A stretch of DNA of 32,989 nt. Origin: Malacoplasma sp. (GTDB lineage Bacteria; Bacillota_I; Bacilli_A; Mycoplasmatales; Mycoplasmoidaceae). The stretch lies in contig JARHZT010000036.1 of NCBI GenBank assembly GCA_029258015.1, forward strand, positions 1 through 32,989, in the 5' to 3' direction. Below, piece after piece: positions 19,502 to 30,430 of this stretch (position 1 is the stretch's first letter; each line of letters begins with the position of its first letter). The notes under the pieces are model-generated. The model ran no database searches and had not been told where the DNA came from. It worked only from the letters and a program-made list of their open reading frames with translations. Both the position numbers and the translations under genes were made by a program.

Positions 19502-20597
19502 AAATAGCTATTTCAAATTCTTTTAATCTCACAACAACTCTATTGATATCTAAGAAATTTTTCATTCACTTTAAGAAATCAAGTAATTCACTTGGTATAT
19601 CATTGTATTCAGTTATTTGTTGTGTATCTTTTTTTCATCCTTTAAATTTAGTGAATAATGGATGCATATTAGATGAAGATTTATCAATAAATGATTTTGT
19701 CATTTCATTACTATATATATTTGCAGAACACACTTTTATTTCATCTAAATCATCATAATATTCAATATCTTGAAATATTACATTTGTTATATTTTGTTTT
19801 TTTAAATTATGTTTAATTGAAACTAAATCTATTCAACTCATCTTTTTAAATTCTTTTTTAATGTCTTTAGGAATTTTTTTCATTTCAGCTGTTGTTAGTG
19901 CTCTAGATGAATCTATAAAGTCAAATGGAGATATAATACCTCATCTTTGTACATTTTTAATTTCTGGATGAAAATCATTTTCAATATCAAAAATATTACA
20001 AACCATATTTGAATCTGAAGAAATTTTTTCAACAAACATATTTGAAGAAATAATTAGATTATTTTTAATCTCATGACCAAAATTAATAATTTCATCAAAT
20101 ATCTCTTTTAAATCAAAACATGAGTGACCAAATTTTTCAAAAACTATTTTTTTAGTAAATAAAGACCCATCAACTACTTTTAATAAATAATCTGGTACTG
20201 AAAAATAACTGAATTTAATTCCTAAATCTAAAGCAATATCTGATCTTACAACTGCATCAGAATCTTTAGCATTAAATATTTCTAATGAATGTAACAAGTT
20301 ACTATATTCTTCATGGAAAACAGTTTTAATATATGCTTCTTTTGAAATTAATAAATTGCTAAATTTTTTATCATCATTCAATTTATTTTTTACATTCGTT
20401 ATTTTTTCCATGCATACAATAGCATTATCAGCAATTATTATTTTTTTATCATTTTCAAGTAGTTTAACAATCTCATTTACAGAGATATTTGAAAAATTTT
20501 TCACTATGTAATATATATCTACATTTTTAAAGTTTATAATTTCGAATTTTTTAACATTCTCATTATTGATTTTATAAAATAATTTACTTAAATTCAT
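19500..20597 (-). CDS. Hypothetical protein, 365 residues
   Basis: Not recognised. With TGA as Trp the frame gives a 365-residue soluble protein rich in Lys, Ile, Asn, Asp and Phe, with no signal peptide or clear membrane span. The middle contains SDAVVRSDIALDLGIKFSYF and GHSCFDLKEIFDEI. The last third is strongly charged. It might be a lineage-specific protein of Entomoplasmatales, but that is only a guess from the lack of known motifs. ATG 20597 is preceded by TTAAGG, which is very close to the start. Its own terminator overlaps the stop. The gap to serS upstream holds the serS terminator, so it is probably a single-gene unit. Confidence 0.8.
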
Positions 20598-20668
20598 ACC
20601 TTAATCCACTAAATATATTATATAAAAAATGAGAATTTTTTTAATATAAAATCTATTAATTTACAAAT

Positions 20669-20696
20669 AAAAAAGCATAACTATGTATGCTTTTTT
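20669..20696 (-). terminator. Intrinsic terminator after serS
   Basis: An 11-bp stem (20669-20679 with 20686-20696, 6-base loop) overlapping the serS stop codon. On the minus strand the stem ends in an A-to-T run of only moderate length. Confidence 0.7.
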
Positions 20697-21966
20697 ATTT
20701 AATTATATTTGTACCCATAAAAGGAACTAATACTTCAGGAACTGTAATAGTACCATCTTCATTTTGGTAGTTTTCAACAACTGCTGCAAATAATCTATCT
20801 AATGCAACTCCACTACCATTTAATGTATGAACTAATTCATTTTTATTAGTTTCTGAATTTTTAAATCTTATTTTAGATCTTCTTGCTTGGAAATCTAAAC
20901 AGTTAGAACACGAAGATATTTCTTTATAAGATTTATAAGAAGGCATTCACACTTCTATATCATATGTTTTAGCACTACTAAATCCCATATCACCTGTACA
21001 TAATACAATTCTTCTATATGGAAGTTTTAATGCTTCTAAGATTGATTCAGCTTGCAATGTCATTTCTTCTAGTGCATTAAATGAATCTTTAGGATTTACC
21101 AAATTAACAAGTTCAGTTTTATAGAATTGGTGTTGTCTAATAATTCCTTTAGTATCTCTGCCAGCACTTCCTGCTTCACTTCTAAAATTTAAAAGACTAG
21201 CTGTTAATTTAAGTGGCAAGATTTTTTCATCAATTATTTCATTTCTGTAAAGATTTGTTAATTGCACTTCAAGTGTTGGTGATAAGAAATAATTAGTATC
21301 TGTTAATTTAAATAAATCTTCTTCAAATTTAGGTAAGTTACCAGTTCCAGTTAATGATTCTCTATTAACTATTACAGGCATCCCATATTCAATGTACCCT
21401 TTTTGTTCATGCATAGATAAAGTTAAATGTTGTAAAGCTCTTATTAGTTTGTTTCCTAAACCTTTATAAATAACAAATCTACTACCTGTTATTTTTGTTG
21501 CTCTTTCAAATTCTCCAATATCTAAATTAGTCATTAATGTTCAGTGAGGTTTATCTTCAAAATTAAACTTTGTAGGTTCTCCTCATTTTTTAACTTCAAC
21601 ATTATCGTTCTCATCTTTACCAACTGGTACAGAGTTATCTGGAATATTTGGGATATTTAATAATTCGTTTTCTAATTCAGTGTTAATAGTGTTCAATTTA
21701 GAATTTATTTGTTCAATTTTAGTTTTTATTGAAGACATTTGGTTTTTAGTTTCTTCAATAGCACTTGTATTGTTTTCTTTTATATATGCTGCAATTTTTG
21801 CAGATTTTTCATTTCTTTCTTGATTAAGCTTTTCTATTTCTAAATTAATTTCTTTAAATTCTAAAGCTAAATTTTTGATTTTTTGTAAATCAATTTTGCT
21901 ATTTCTTTTCTTTAAAGCTTCATCTAAAATTTCAATATTATTTCTAATGATATTAATATTAATCAT
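20695..21966 (-). CDS. serS: Seryl-tRNA synthetase
   Basis: A 423-residue class II synthetase that charges tRNA-Ser. The N-terminal region (to about residue 110) is the antiparallel coiled-coil arm that grips the tRNA long variable arm, rich in Glu, Lys, Asn and Ile. The catalytic domain follows, with motif 2 FRSEAGSAGRDTKGIIRQHQ, the downstream FYKTELV, and motif 3 GSGVALDRLFAAVVE near the C-terminus. Length is standard. TGA codons are Trp. Start ATG 21966 lies two bases after the pgsA stop, with AAGGAA overlapping the end of pgsA, so the two are likely co-translated. It is the third gene of asnS-pgsA-serS. Confidence 0.96.
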
Positions 21967-21968
21967 AA

Positions 21969-22604
21969 CTATTCCTTGGTATTTAACGAATTATTAATTT
22001 GTTTTATGTAAACACACATTGATGCTACAGAAGTTATTGTAGCAACTATTACAAATAAATTTTGTATTAAGTAATATTCCACAACAGTTGATTGAAATGA
22101 ATTTGGATCTTTTCAATTAAAAATAAAAAATATTACTATGATTGCTAGCATTTGAAAAATTGTTTTTAACTTCCCATAGATATTTGCAGGTGTTACTATT
22201 CCTTTTTTTGTAGCACTTTGTCTATATGCATCAACTATTACATCTCTTGCTACCATAATAATTACAAAATAAAATGGGATTAAATTTAAAACCGCAAAAG
22301 AAATAAATAAAGATGATGTAAGTAATTTATCAGCAACTGGATCTCATATTTTTCCAAAATCAGAGATTCAATTATTTTTTCTTGCTAGATATCCATCTAA
22401 AAAATCAGTAATACAAGCTATTACAAAAAGTAAACCACTTACAAAAAAAGTTATTGAAACACTAGAAGTTAATTTTAAAAATTCAAATTGATAAAGTATT
22501 GGACTTTGTATGAATAGTAAAGCAACAATAATTGGTACTAATACTATTCTAAAAATTGTTAAATAATTGGGTATTTTAGCCCATTTATTTTCTTGTAAAT
22601 TCAT
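21969..22604 (-). CDS. pgsA: CDP-diacylglycerol--glycerol-3-phosphate 3-phosphatidyltransferase
   Basis: A 211-residue integral membrane enzyme that makes phosphatidylglycerol phosphate, the first step to phosphatidylglycerol and cardiolipin. It has the CDP-alcohol phosphotransferase motif: DFLDGYLARKNNW, then DFGKIWDPVADK, where the Asp residues bind metal and substrate. The N-terminal segment IPNYLTIFRIVLVPIIVALL is typical of PgsA. Several membrane helices follow. It begins three bases after asnS; no strong Shine-Dalgarno site is visible, so translation may depend on coupling to asnS. Stop TAG is two bases before serS. TGA codons are Trp. Confidence 0.94.
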
Positions 22605-22607
22605 ATT

Positions 22608-23969
22608 TTAAAAATCTAAACTACCATATGATCTTGGGAACGGAATAACATCTTTAACATTTTCAGCATTTGTTATATACATTAAAAATCTTTCAAATCC
22701 TAATCCAAATCCAGCTGAGTTGTAGTAACCATATTTTCTTAAATTAATGTATCATTCAATATCTTTTGTAGACATATTTAGTTTGTTACATTTTTTCATT
22801 AATTTATTGAAGTCATCTTCTCTTTGACTTCCACCAACTATTTCACCAATTCCAGGCATTAATAAGTCACATGCTGCAACTGTAGTACCATCATTGTTTA
22901 ATTTCATGTAGAATGATTTAATTTCTGCTGGATAGTCATAAATAAATACAGGTTTATTGAAAACTGTTTCACACAAGTATTTTTCATGTTCACTATTTAA
23001 ATCCATCCCAAAGAAGATATCTTTGTTTTCAAATGTAACTTTGTTTTCACCTTGGTCTCTTCTTAAAATGCTAATCGCTTTTTTATAGCTTATTCTTTCA
23101 AATGGTTCTTCAATTGCATTAATTATCTTGTTTGATAGTGTATCATTTGAAAGTTTGTTTAAGAAACTCATTTCATCTTTACAATTTTTCATCACAAATC
23201 TTAATAAGTATTTAACAAATTCTTCAATTAAAAACATTAGTTTTTCTAAATTACAAAAAGCTATTTCAGGTTCTACCATTCAAAATTCTGATATGTGTCT
23301 ATTAGTATTAGACTTTTCAGCTCTAAATGTAGGACCAAATGTATAAACTCTTTTATAACCTTGAGCATATGCTTCAGCATGTAATTGACCAGAAACTGTT
23401 AATGAAGCTTGTTTTCCAAAAAAGTCTTTAGTTGTTTTTGAATCAACTATGAAGTTTTCTCCAGCACCTTCAGCATCATTTGAAGTTATGATTGGTGAAC
23501 TTAATCATACAAAGTTGTTTTGGTGAAAGAAGTTATGAATTGCAAAAGAAACTTCACTTCTTAATCTCATAATTGCACCATATTTATTAGTTCTATGTCT
23601 TAAATGACTCATAGATCTTAAAAATTCTGGAGAGTGTTCTTTCTTTTGTAGTGGATAATTTTCATCAGCTTGTTTTAATAATTTAAAATCCATTATTTTA
23701 ACTTCAAAACTTTGTCCATCTTGTTTTGATTCAACAACTTTTCCTTCAACATAAATTGCTGAACCTGTTCTTATAGTTTTAGCTAATTCAAAATTGTTAG
23801 TTTCATTTAACTTATAGACTAATTGAATTGAATTAACACTACTTCCATCTGTAAATGATATAAAACCAATTGAACCATTGTCACGGTTTGATCTAACTCA
23901 TCCCATTAATGCTACTTCATCATATTGAGAGTAGTTTTTAAATATATCCTTTATTGCTACTGTTTCCAT
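22608..23969 (-). CDS. asnS: Asparaginyl-tRNA synthetase
   Basis: A 453-residue class IIb synthetase. The N-terminal OB-fold anticodon-binding domain (about 1-110) includes GWVRSNRDNGSIGFISF. The catalytic domain has motif 2 FRAEKSNTNRHISEFWMVEP, which favours Asn over Asp specificity, and motif 3 GFGLGFERFLMYITN near the C-terminus. It ends with DVIPFPRSYG, which is usual for AsnRS. Start ATG 23969 has AAAGGAT upstream. It is the first gene of asnS-pgsA-serS and diverges from rpmB across 144 bases. The presence of asnS suggests direct charging of tRNA-Asn. TGA codons are Trp. Confidence 0.95.
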
Positions 23970-24113
23970 TTTTTATCCTTTAAACTAAAATTAAAATTTA
24001 CATTTCAATATTTATATATTTAATAAAATATCTTAAAAAACTATAATTTATTATATAATTAGTTTTGTTATATTTTTTATCAATTTAAAAGTTTTAATAA
24101 ATGAGGTGGAAAA
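23970..24113. promoter_or_regulatory. Divergent promoter region of asnS and rpmB
   Basis: The 144-bp gap between divergent genes. Plus-strand TATAAT occurs at 24042-24047 and 24054-24059, 55-70 bases before rpmB. Minus-strand TATAAT occurs at 24050-24055. No clear -35 boxes are seen, and the region is almost pure A and T, so the exact promoters are uncertain. Confidence 0.5.
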
Positions 24114-24356
24114 ATGGCAAAAGTTGATCAAATAACAAAAAAGAGAGCAATGAGTGGAAATACTCGTTCACACGCTTTAAATCACAGTAGAAGAAAATGA
24201 CAATTAAATCTTCAAAAAGTGAATATTTATGATGAAAATAACAACATCAAAGAAGTTAAAGTTACTGCTAGAACTTTAAAAACACTTAAAAAACACAACA
24301 AAGTTGTAAGACTTGATTACACACAACCTGCTAAGGTTTATGGAAATCAAAAATAA
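24114..24356 (+). CDS. rpmB: 50S ribosomal protein L28
   Basis: An 80-residue basic ribosomal protein, the only confident plus-strand gene in the window. It starts MAKVDQITKKRAMSGNTRSH and contains NLQKV and VTARTLKTLKK, which are the conserved parts of L28. The C-terminal tail after about residue 62 is longer than in many L28 proteins. The frame holds one TGA, read as Trp in RRKWQ, so a standard-code translation would break it. GAGGTGG ends 4 bases before the ATG. A strong terminator follows 39 bases downstream. Confidence 0.95.
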
Positions 24357-24395
24357 TTATTAAAAAACTTATAAATTAATAAAAAATAATGCATT

Positions 24396-24424
24396 AAAAA
24401 AGACGCAGCAATGTGTCTTTTTTT
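24396..24424 (+). terminator. Intrinsic terminator after rpmB
   Basis: A 12-bp stem (24396-24407 with 24412-24423) with one G-U pair and a GCAA tetraloop of the GNRA type, then T's on the plus strand. Its end overlaps the stop codon of the convergent gene. Confidence 0.88.
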
Positions 24425-25061
24425 ATTTATTAAATTTATTTTGATTTTCTCTGCTTTGAACAACAACAACCAACACTCTTAATAATGGGTTTAATACGAA
24501 TGTAATGAAATCAGTAACATAAACTAATGGATCTTCATCTATTACAATTCTTTTTATTTCATCATCGTAATAATTACTTTCCATATGTTCTTCATCATGT
24601 TTATTTTTATTTTGAACACTTCTTCATGAATGTAAATTATTTTTTATTTCATAAATACTTTCAATTCAAAGTTCTTCTTGATCTGAAAATAATTTAGAAT
24701 ACTCTTTTACAACTTCATCTAAATAATTAATGGCATTATAAAAATTTAATTTTTTTACAGGAAATAATTGTTTTATGAAAAATTTCATAAATTTTTCGAT
24801 GTTACTTACAAAACTATTGTAATGCATTCTAAGTCATAATCTGTTTTCTTTTTTTACATCATAAGATTCTTTTTTGCAATTTCTATAAAACTCAAATGCT
24901 TGTTTTACATAAATGTCTAAAAGATTCAAATATCAAGGTTTATTTTCAATATTTATTTGCTTTTCTTTAAGTTCAGACGAAATAAATTCTAACTTTTTGA
25001 TTTCAAGACAAAGTCTTTTAATAAATTCTTCATTTTCATCTAACATTTTTTTATTTTTCAT
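24423..25061 (-). CDS. Hypothetical protein, 212 residues
   Basis: Not recognised. The frame has several TGA codons (for example in KPWYLNLLDIYV, RLWLRMHYN, LHSWRSVQN), so it is visible only with TGA as Trp. The protein is soluble-looking, mostly helical, rich in Lys, Glu, Asn and Phe. It has no signal peptide. A hydrophobic run near the C-terminus (DFITFVLNPLLRVLVVVV) could be a membrane or tail anchor. Start ATG 25061 is chosen because it is in frame with the long coding stretch; a Shine-Dalgarno site is not evident, and ATG 25046 is an alternative. It converges with rpmB and ends in its terminator. Confidence 0.78.
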
Positions 25062-25103
25062 ATCATAATTTTAAGTCACTAATTTTTATTAATTCAAAAA
25101 AAG

Positions 25104-25137
25104 AAAAAGAAGAAAAGCGAAAACTTTTCTTCTTTTT
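25104..25137 (-). terminator. Intrinsic terminator after lacZ
   Basis: A perfect 14-bp stem (25104-25117 with 25124-25137, 6-base loop) lying directly next to the lacZ stop codon. On the minus strand it ends in a T-rich run. It probably ends the permease-GH63-lacZ unit. Confidence 0.83.
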
Positions 25138-28100
25138 TTAGTTATTAAAATCCATATTGAATTTAATTACAAATGGTTCTACAGTACATTTGTATTTATC
25201 CATTGGTAATGGACCACAAGAGTTTGAACCTAAACCATTTTGTTTGTAATCAATGTTTAAATGAATAAAGTCATCTTTTTTCAATTCATTTCTATGTTTA
25301 GCATTAGTTAAATGCATATCGTCATAGTAAGTTACAGAGAAATCAAATCTGTTTGCTTTATTTAACGAATCAATTCTAAAGCTTGAATTATTATCATTTA
25401 ATTTCACTCATAATGATTTGTATTTATTACCATTTTCTTGTGGATGAACATAGTTTGTAAATGCTTCATCAACAGTTTGAGTGTAAAGATTATATGGATT
25501 AGCTTGACATGAATCTGAATAACTTTCTCCAGGTCCTTTTCCAAAGTATTGAATCTTATCAAAGTCTTTATTAACTTTCATTTTAATTCCAATTCTTGGA
25601 AGCATTTTAGGGAAAATATCATTTGGATCAATTTTAATTGATGACCCAGAACCTGCTTTTTTAGTCATTTCTTCAGAAACTTCTAATAAACCATCTGGTT
25701 TTCCAGAAACTTCAAATTCAATAATGTCATTGAAGTGGATTTTATATTTATAGTTAGAAAGGAAGTATCATGCTTGGTTTACAGCACCATTAATAGTTGT
25801 TACATGAATTTCAACACCACTATCAGTTTTTTGAAGATCTCATTTTAATACACTTTCAGAGAATAAATGAACAAAGAATTTTTTCATTCATATTTGTCTA
25901 TATTGATCATTATCATTATCAGTTAAACCTCTTCAGAAGTTTAATTGCGGACCTGATTCAATAATCTTCTTACCATCTTTTCAGATTTCTTTAATATTAC
26001 AATTTACTTTATCAAAAATAATATTTAGTGATTTAGTTTTGAATGTAATGTCAAATTCTGTTTCAGTCATACCAATATTTGAATCATCAGAAACAATTTT
26101 GATTTCTTCTTCAATTGGATCTAATTCTAAGTTCTTACTTGATACAACATCACCTTTTTTAGCATATAGTGTATCTTCTTTGTAAGTTAGTATTACTGAT
26201 AAGAAATAGTATGTATTTTTTTCTTTATTAATGTTTGGAACACTAAATTCTTTTGTTTGTCTTGGATTAATGTTTGATAAATCAATTGCTTCATCATAAA
26301 CCACTTTACCATGAGAATCTACAATATTTAATCTTGCATTGTAAATATCTAGATTTACAAAGTCATGTCTATTTGTAACTTTAAATTTAGTTTTATCATC
26401 TGAAAATTCTATAAAGATTGGGGCAATAACTTCTTTGTATTCAATCAATCCTGGAGAAATAGTACCATCTGGCATTAATAGACCATCAATACAGAATGTA
26501 CCATTTGTTGGGTCATCACCAAAGTCTCCACCATATTTGTAGAATACATTACCTTTTTCATCTTTAGCTTGAATACCATGATCATATCATTCTCATACAA
26601 ATCCGCCAGCAAATGCAGGGTCTGAATAAAAGATTTCAAAATAATCATGTAATGAACCTGGACCACAACCCATAGCATGTGCAAATTCACATTCTATGTG
26701 AGGTAATTCTCTTCATTTAGGGTATTCTCTATCACCTTTAACAAAACCAGTTAAAACACCTTCTAAATCTCTTCTCTTTTCATCGAATTTTCCAATTTCA
26801 AGTCTTGTATACATGTTTGAATGAACATCAACAACTTCACAATCAAAATCCCCTTCATAGTGGATAAATCTTGTGTTATCAATTTTTCTTATTTCATTAG
26901 TCATATCAACAAAGTTTTTCCCAAAACCAGTTTCATTACCTAATGATCACATAATAATTGATGTGTGGTTTTTATCTCTTTCAACCATTCTAGTACCTCT
27001 TTCGATATATGAAAGGTTGAATTTAGGATCATTACTTGTTCATGCTCAATCACCAGTTAATTCAAATCCATGTGCTTCAATATCAGCTTCATCAATTACA
27101 TATAAACCTAATAAATCACATAGATAGTAGAATTCTACAACTTGTGGATAGTGAGATGTTCTAACAGCATTTATATTATGCTTTTTCATAGTTTTTAAAT
27201 CTCTTAGAATTTGAGAGTAAGGTACATGTTTACCAGTTTGTGGATTATGTGAATGGAAGTTTACACCTTTAAACATTACAGGTTTTCCATTCATCAACAA
27301 TACTCTTTTATCTTTAGAGATTTCTCTAAACCCGAATTTGTGAGAAACAAATCAAGATTTTTGTTCATCAGAAAACACAACTGTATATAGGTATGGTGTT
27401 TCTGCTGTTCATTCATGAACATTTTCAAACTTATAAGTTAGTGTTTCTTCTTTATTGAAATTATCTATTTTTTTACTGAATATTACATTGTTGTTAGCAT
27501 CATATATATCAACATTTAAATTAATGTTTGTATTTTCTTTTGCTTTAACATTTAAAGACATTTCATAAGTTTTATCACCTGTTCTTTTAGTTGTTAAAAA
27601 GAAATCATTAATAAAGTTTTTTCTTTCTTTTAATATTTCAATATTTCTATATAAACCAGAGAATCATCATTGGTCTTGATCTTCAAGATAAGAACCATCT
27701 GATCATTGGTAACAGATAATAAATAATTTATTAATTCCTTCAATCAAGTATTTATCTAAATTAAATTCAGAAGTATATCTTGAACCTTTTGTCATCCCAA
27801 CTTCTTTATTGTTTAAAAAGATTCTTACACATGAGTCGGCATTGTGCAATCTTAAAATGTAGTTGTAAGCATCTTGAATGCTATCTACTTTAAATTCTTT
27901 GTAATAAACACCAGTTGGGTTATTAGTTATAACCTTAGGTGGCATAATTGGGAAAGTTCATCATACATCAGAATAGTGCATCTTCCCAAAGTTAGCCATT
28001 TGTCATGGAAGTGGTACAGCTATTTTACTAAATTCATTTAAATTTATGTGTTCTAAATTTTTAGGAATTCTTTTTGGGGCATCAAATAATTTAAATCTTC

Positions 28101-28275
28101 ATTCACCATTTAAATCAAATATTTTTCCACGGTACTCAATATCGAATTTTAATGCTTCATCTAATGTAGAAAATTCTCTGAAATAAGCACGAGCTTTATT
28201 TCTATTTTCTGATTGAATAAATGGATTTTCATAAATCTCATAATCATATTTTTCCATATGTTTATAGTGTTTCAT
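25138..28275 (-). CDS. lacZ: Glycoside hydrolase family 2 beta-galactosidase (LacZ-like)
   Basis: A 1045-residue enzyme predicted to hydrolyse terminal beta-galactosides. Its layout follows E. coli LacZ: N-terminal sugar-binding domain (GEWRFKLFD, VPLPWQ), Ig-like domains, TIM barrel with FKGVNFHSHNP and TSHYPQVVEFYYLCDLLG, then C-terminal domains with QYFGKGPGESYSD. The acid/base Glu is residue 448 in WSLGNETGFG, and the nucleophile Glu is residue 530 in CEFAHAMG. No signal peptide is seen, so it should act in the cytoplasm. Start ATG 28275 has AAAGGAGA upstream, 19 bases after the GH63-like gene. About a dozen or more TGA codons are Trp. The family's substrate range includes other beta-galactosides, so lactose is not proven. 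Confidence 0.94.
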
Positions 28276-28294
28276 ATAATCTCCTTTTTTCTTC

Positions 28295-30424
28295 TTATCT
28301 AACTTCTTTAATTAATGCTATGAACATCGATGCTGTTCATGAAAAATTTGTAGTTGATAGTCCTTGTTTTGTTAAGGGATGGTAGTTTTCTCTTAATGGT
28401 TCATAAGCATGTTCTTTTGAATTTAAAATGTTTATAATTTTATGTTTAATTTTCAAGGCCAATTTTTCGTCATAGTTATAAATTCCAAGCAATGCAAAAT
28501 ATAAGAATGATATTCACACAGGCCCTCTTCAATAGTCTGTAGGATCAAACCTATCATTATCCACAGACACCGTTGGAAAAGGAAACTCAGTTAAGAAATT
28601 GTTTGGACCTAATGAATTAATCATTTTTTTAGCTATTTCAAGTGAAGCAATCTTTGCATAGAAAGGTAAAAATTGCTCAATAGATAAACCATATTCTACT
28701 AATGGTGTTTTCTTATCAAATTTAATATCATGGTAAAAACCATCTTTATCTGAATACATAAATTTGTTAATGTTATCTTTTAACTCTTCAGCTAGATCAT
28801 TTTTGATCTTATGATTTTTCATTTTTAATATTTTTTCAATTTGGACTAATGACATCAATTCAGTATAGTAAAAAGAGTTTAAACAAACTGAATTTTGATC
28901 TCCAACATATCCTATAACTTCTTCATCTTTATAGTTTGGATAAATTTCCATTCTATCTCAATCAAATCTTGGAGCATTATCCATTCCAGATTCTCAAGAA
29001 ATAGCTTCTATAATAGTTCTTTTTGATTTAAAAACATTTTTTGCATCAACAGTAGCACCATATGAAAGGAATAACTCGGGTGACTGTGATCTTCTATTGT
29101 TTAATCATCATTCTTGAAACTTAATAAGTTTTGGATATATTTTTTTCAATCATTCTATATCTTTAGTTTTTCTATAAACTTTTAAAACTGATCAAGATGC
29201 TAATGGAGGTTTTGTATTTCTTTCGTTTCAGTTTCCACCAACTCCACCTCTATCTGCTGCATGATTATAGAAGATACAGTCAGGAATCATTCCAAAATCT
29301 TTTGGTCTTAGTTTGTCATCTTTTTTAATTTGATGGTCAAACATTGAATCAATTGCTTCTTTTGCTAAGAAAGGAAAGAATTCAGCAACACCATAAGATA
29401 TTTTAAAAACATCTCAAGCATAAGCTCCAATAAAGTCAGCATAAGCTATAGAAGGTATAACTGTATGTGATTTTATTTTCCCATTTGGAGCTAATCAGTT
29501 TCCAATTAATGTGTAAATTGATTTAATAACAACATTTTTTTCACCATCAGACAAATTCTTACAGCAATTAAAATATTTTCTTCATCTTTTATTACATTCA
29601 TCAATTGTATTTTTTATGTGTACTTCACCAAAATTGATTTTCTCTTTTTTCTTATTGAAGTAAAAAGAGTGATATCAGTTTGTTTTTAGTATCAAGTCTT
29701 TTGAACCTTCTTTAACAACAAAACCTTTAAATTTATATAAAACATTTTTTGCATTTTCTTTGTTTTCTTCAGAAATCAAAGTAATGTCATCGTTGTGATA
29801 AATTTCAAATGTTTCTTTTTCTTCTTTGTTTATTAAAGGATCAAAATTAATTTTTATTGAATCATTGTTTATTTTGTAATCTTTTAAATATTTGATTCAA
29901 TCATCTTTATTTTCAATACCATTAGTTGATTTATGTTTTACACTTTCATATATTGAAATTTCATTTAATAATTCTATTTTTAAGTATTTTTTAGAACTTA
30001 CTTTTAATTCGATATCAAATAAAACATCTTCTTGATTTGCAAATAGCATTTTTTTAGTTATTGCTATTTGATAATCACTAGTTTTAATTTTTGATTTTAT
30101 ATATAAAATCCCATTCTTTTCTTCGATTTTATAATCTGAAAAGTCTTTAATTATTTCATTATTAACTTTTATTTTTATATTTGAAAGAGAATGTCCAATA
30201 TTTACAGGAACTTCTTGTGAGATAACCATAGGTCCTGTAAATTTAAGTGATTTATCTTCAGGAAAGTAATATCCAAATCAAGCACCATTGTCTGAAAATG
30301 GATTAGATTTATTTGTTAATTTGTAGTTGAAATCGTTGTCAAATGGAGTAGTTTGAAAATTTATTTCAGCTTCAGCATTTGATAATCTTAAAATTCCGCT
30401 TTGAGATTTATAATATTTTTTCAT
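28295..30424 (-). CDS. GH63/YgjK-like glycoside hydrolase
   Basis: A 709-residue protein with an N-terminal beta-sandwich-like half (to about 230) and a C-terminal (alpha/alpha)6-barrel-like half. Diagnostic segments are RNTKPPLASWSV, WESGMDNAPRFDW (likely acid Asp482), DPTDYWRGPVWISFLYF and LRENYHPLTKQG (likely base Glu679), all typical of GH63 and related MGH1-like alpha-glucosidases or mannosylglycerate hydrolases. No signal peptide, so it is cytoplasmic. Substrate cannot be fixed; glucosidase on alpha-linked disaccharides is most likely by family. It starts 6 bases before the end of the permease gap (stop at 30431), without a strong Shine-Dalgarno site. It is co-directional with lacZ and the permease. 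TGA codons are Trp. Confidence 0.87.
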
Positions 30425-30430
30425 TATATA

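Noticed and set aside
23970..24113. T-box riboswitch for asnS, or in the serS operon
   Set aside because: The gap is almost pure A/T with no T-box consensus or specifier stem, and serS starts within the operon with no leader.
25138..28275. Frameshifted or degraded beta-galactosidase
   Set aside because: All breaks are TGA codons in one frame. With TGA as Trp the protein is full length with both catalytic Glu residues. The same holds for the ABC, pdh, serS, asnS and permease genes.
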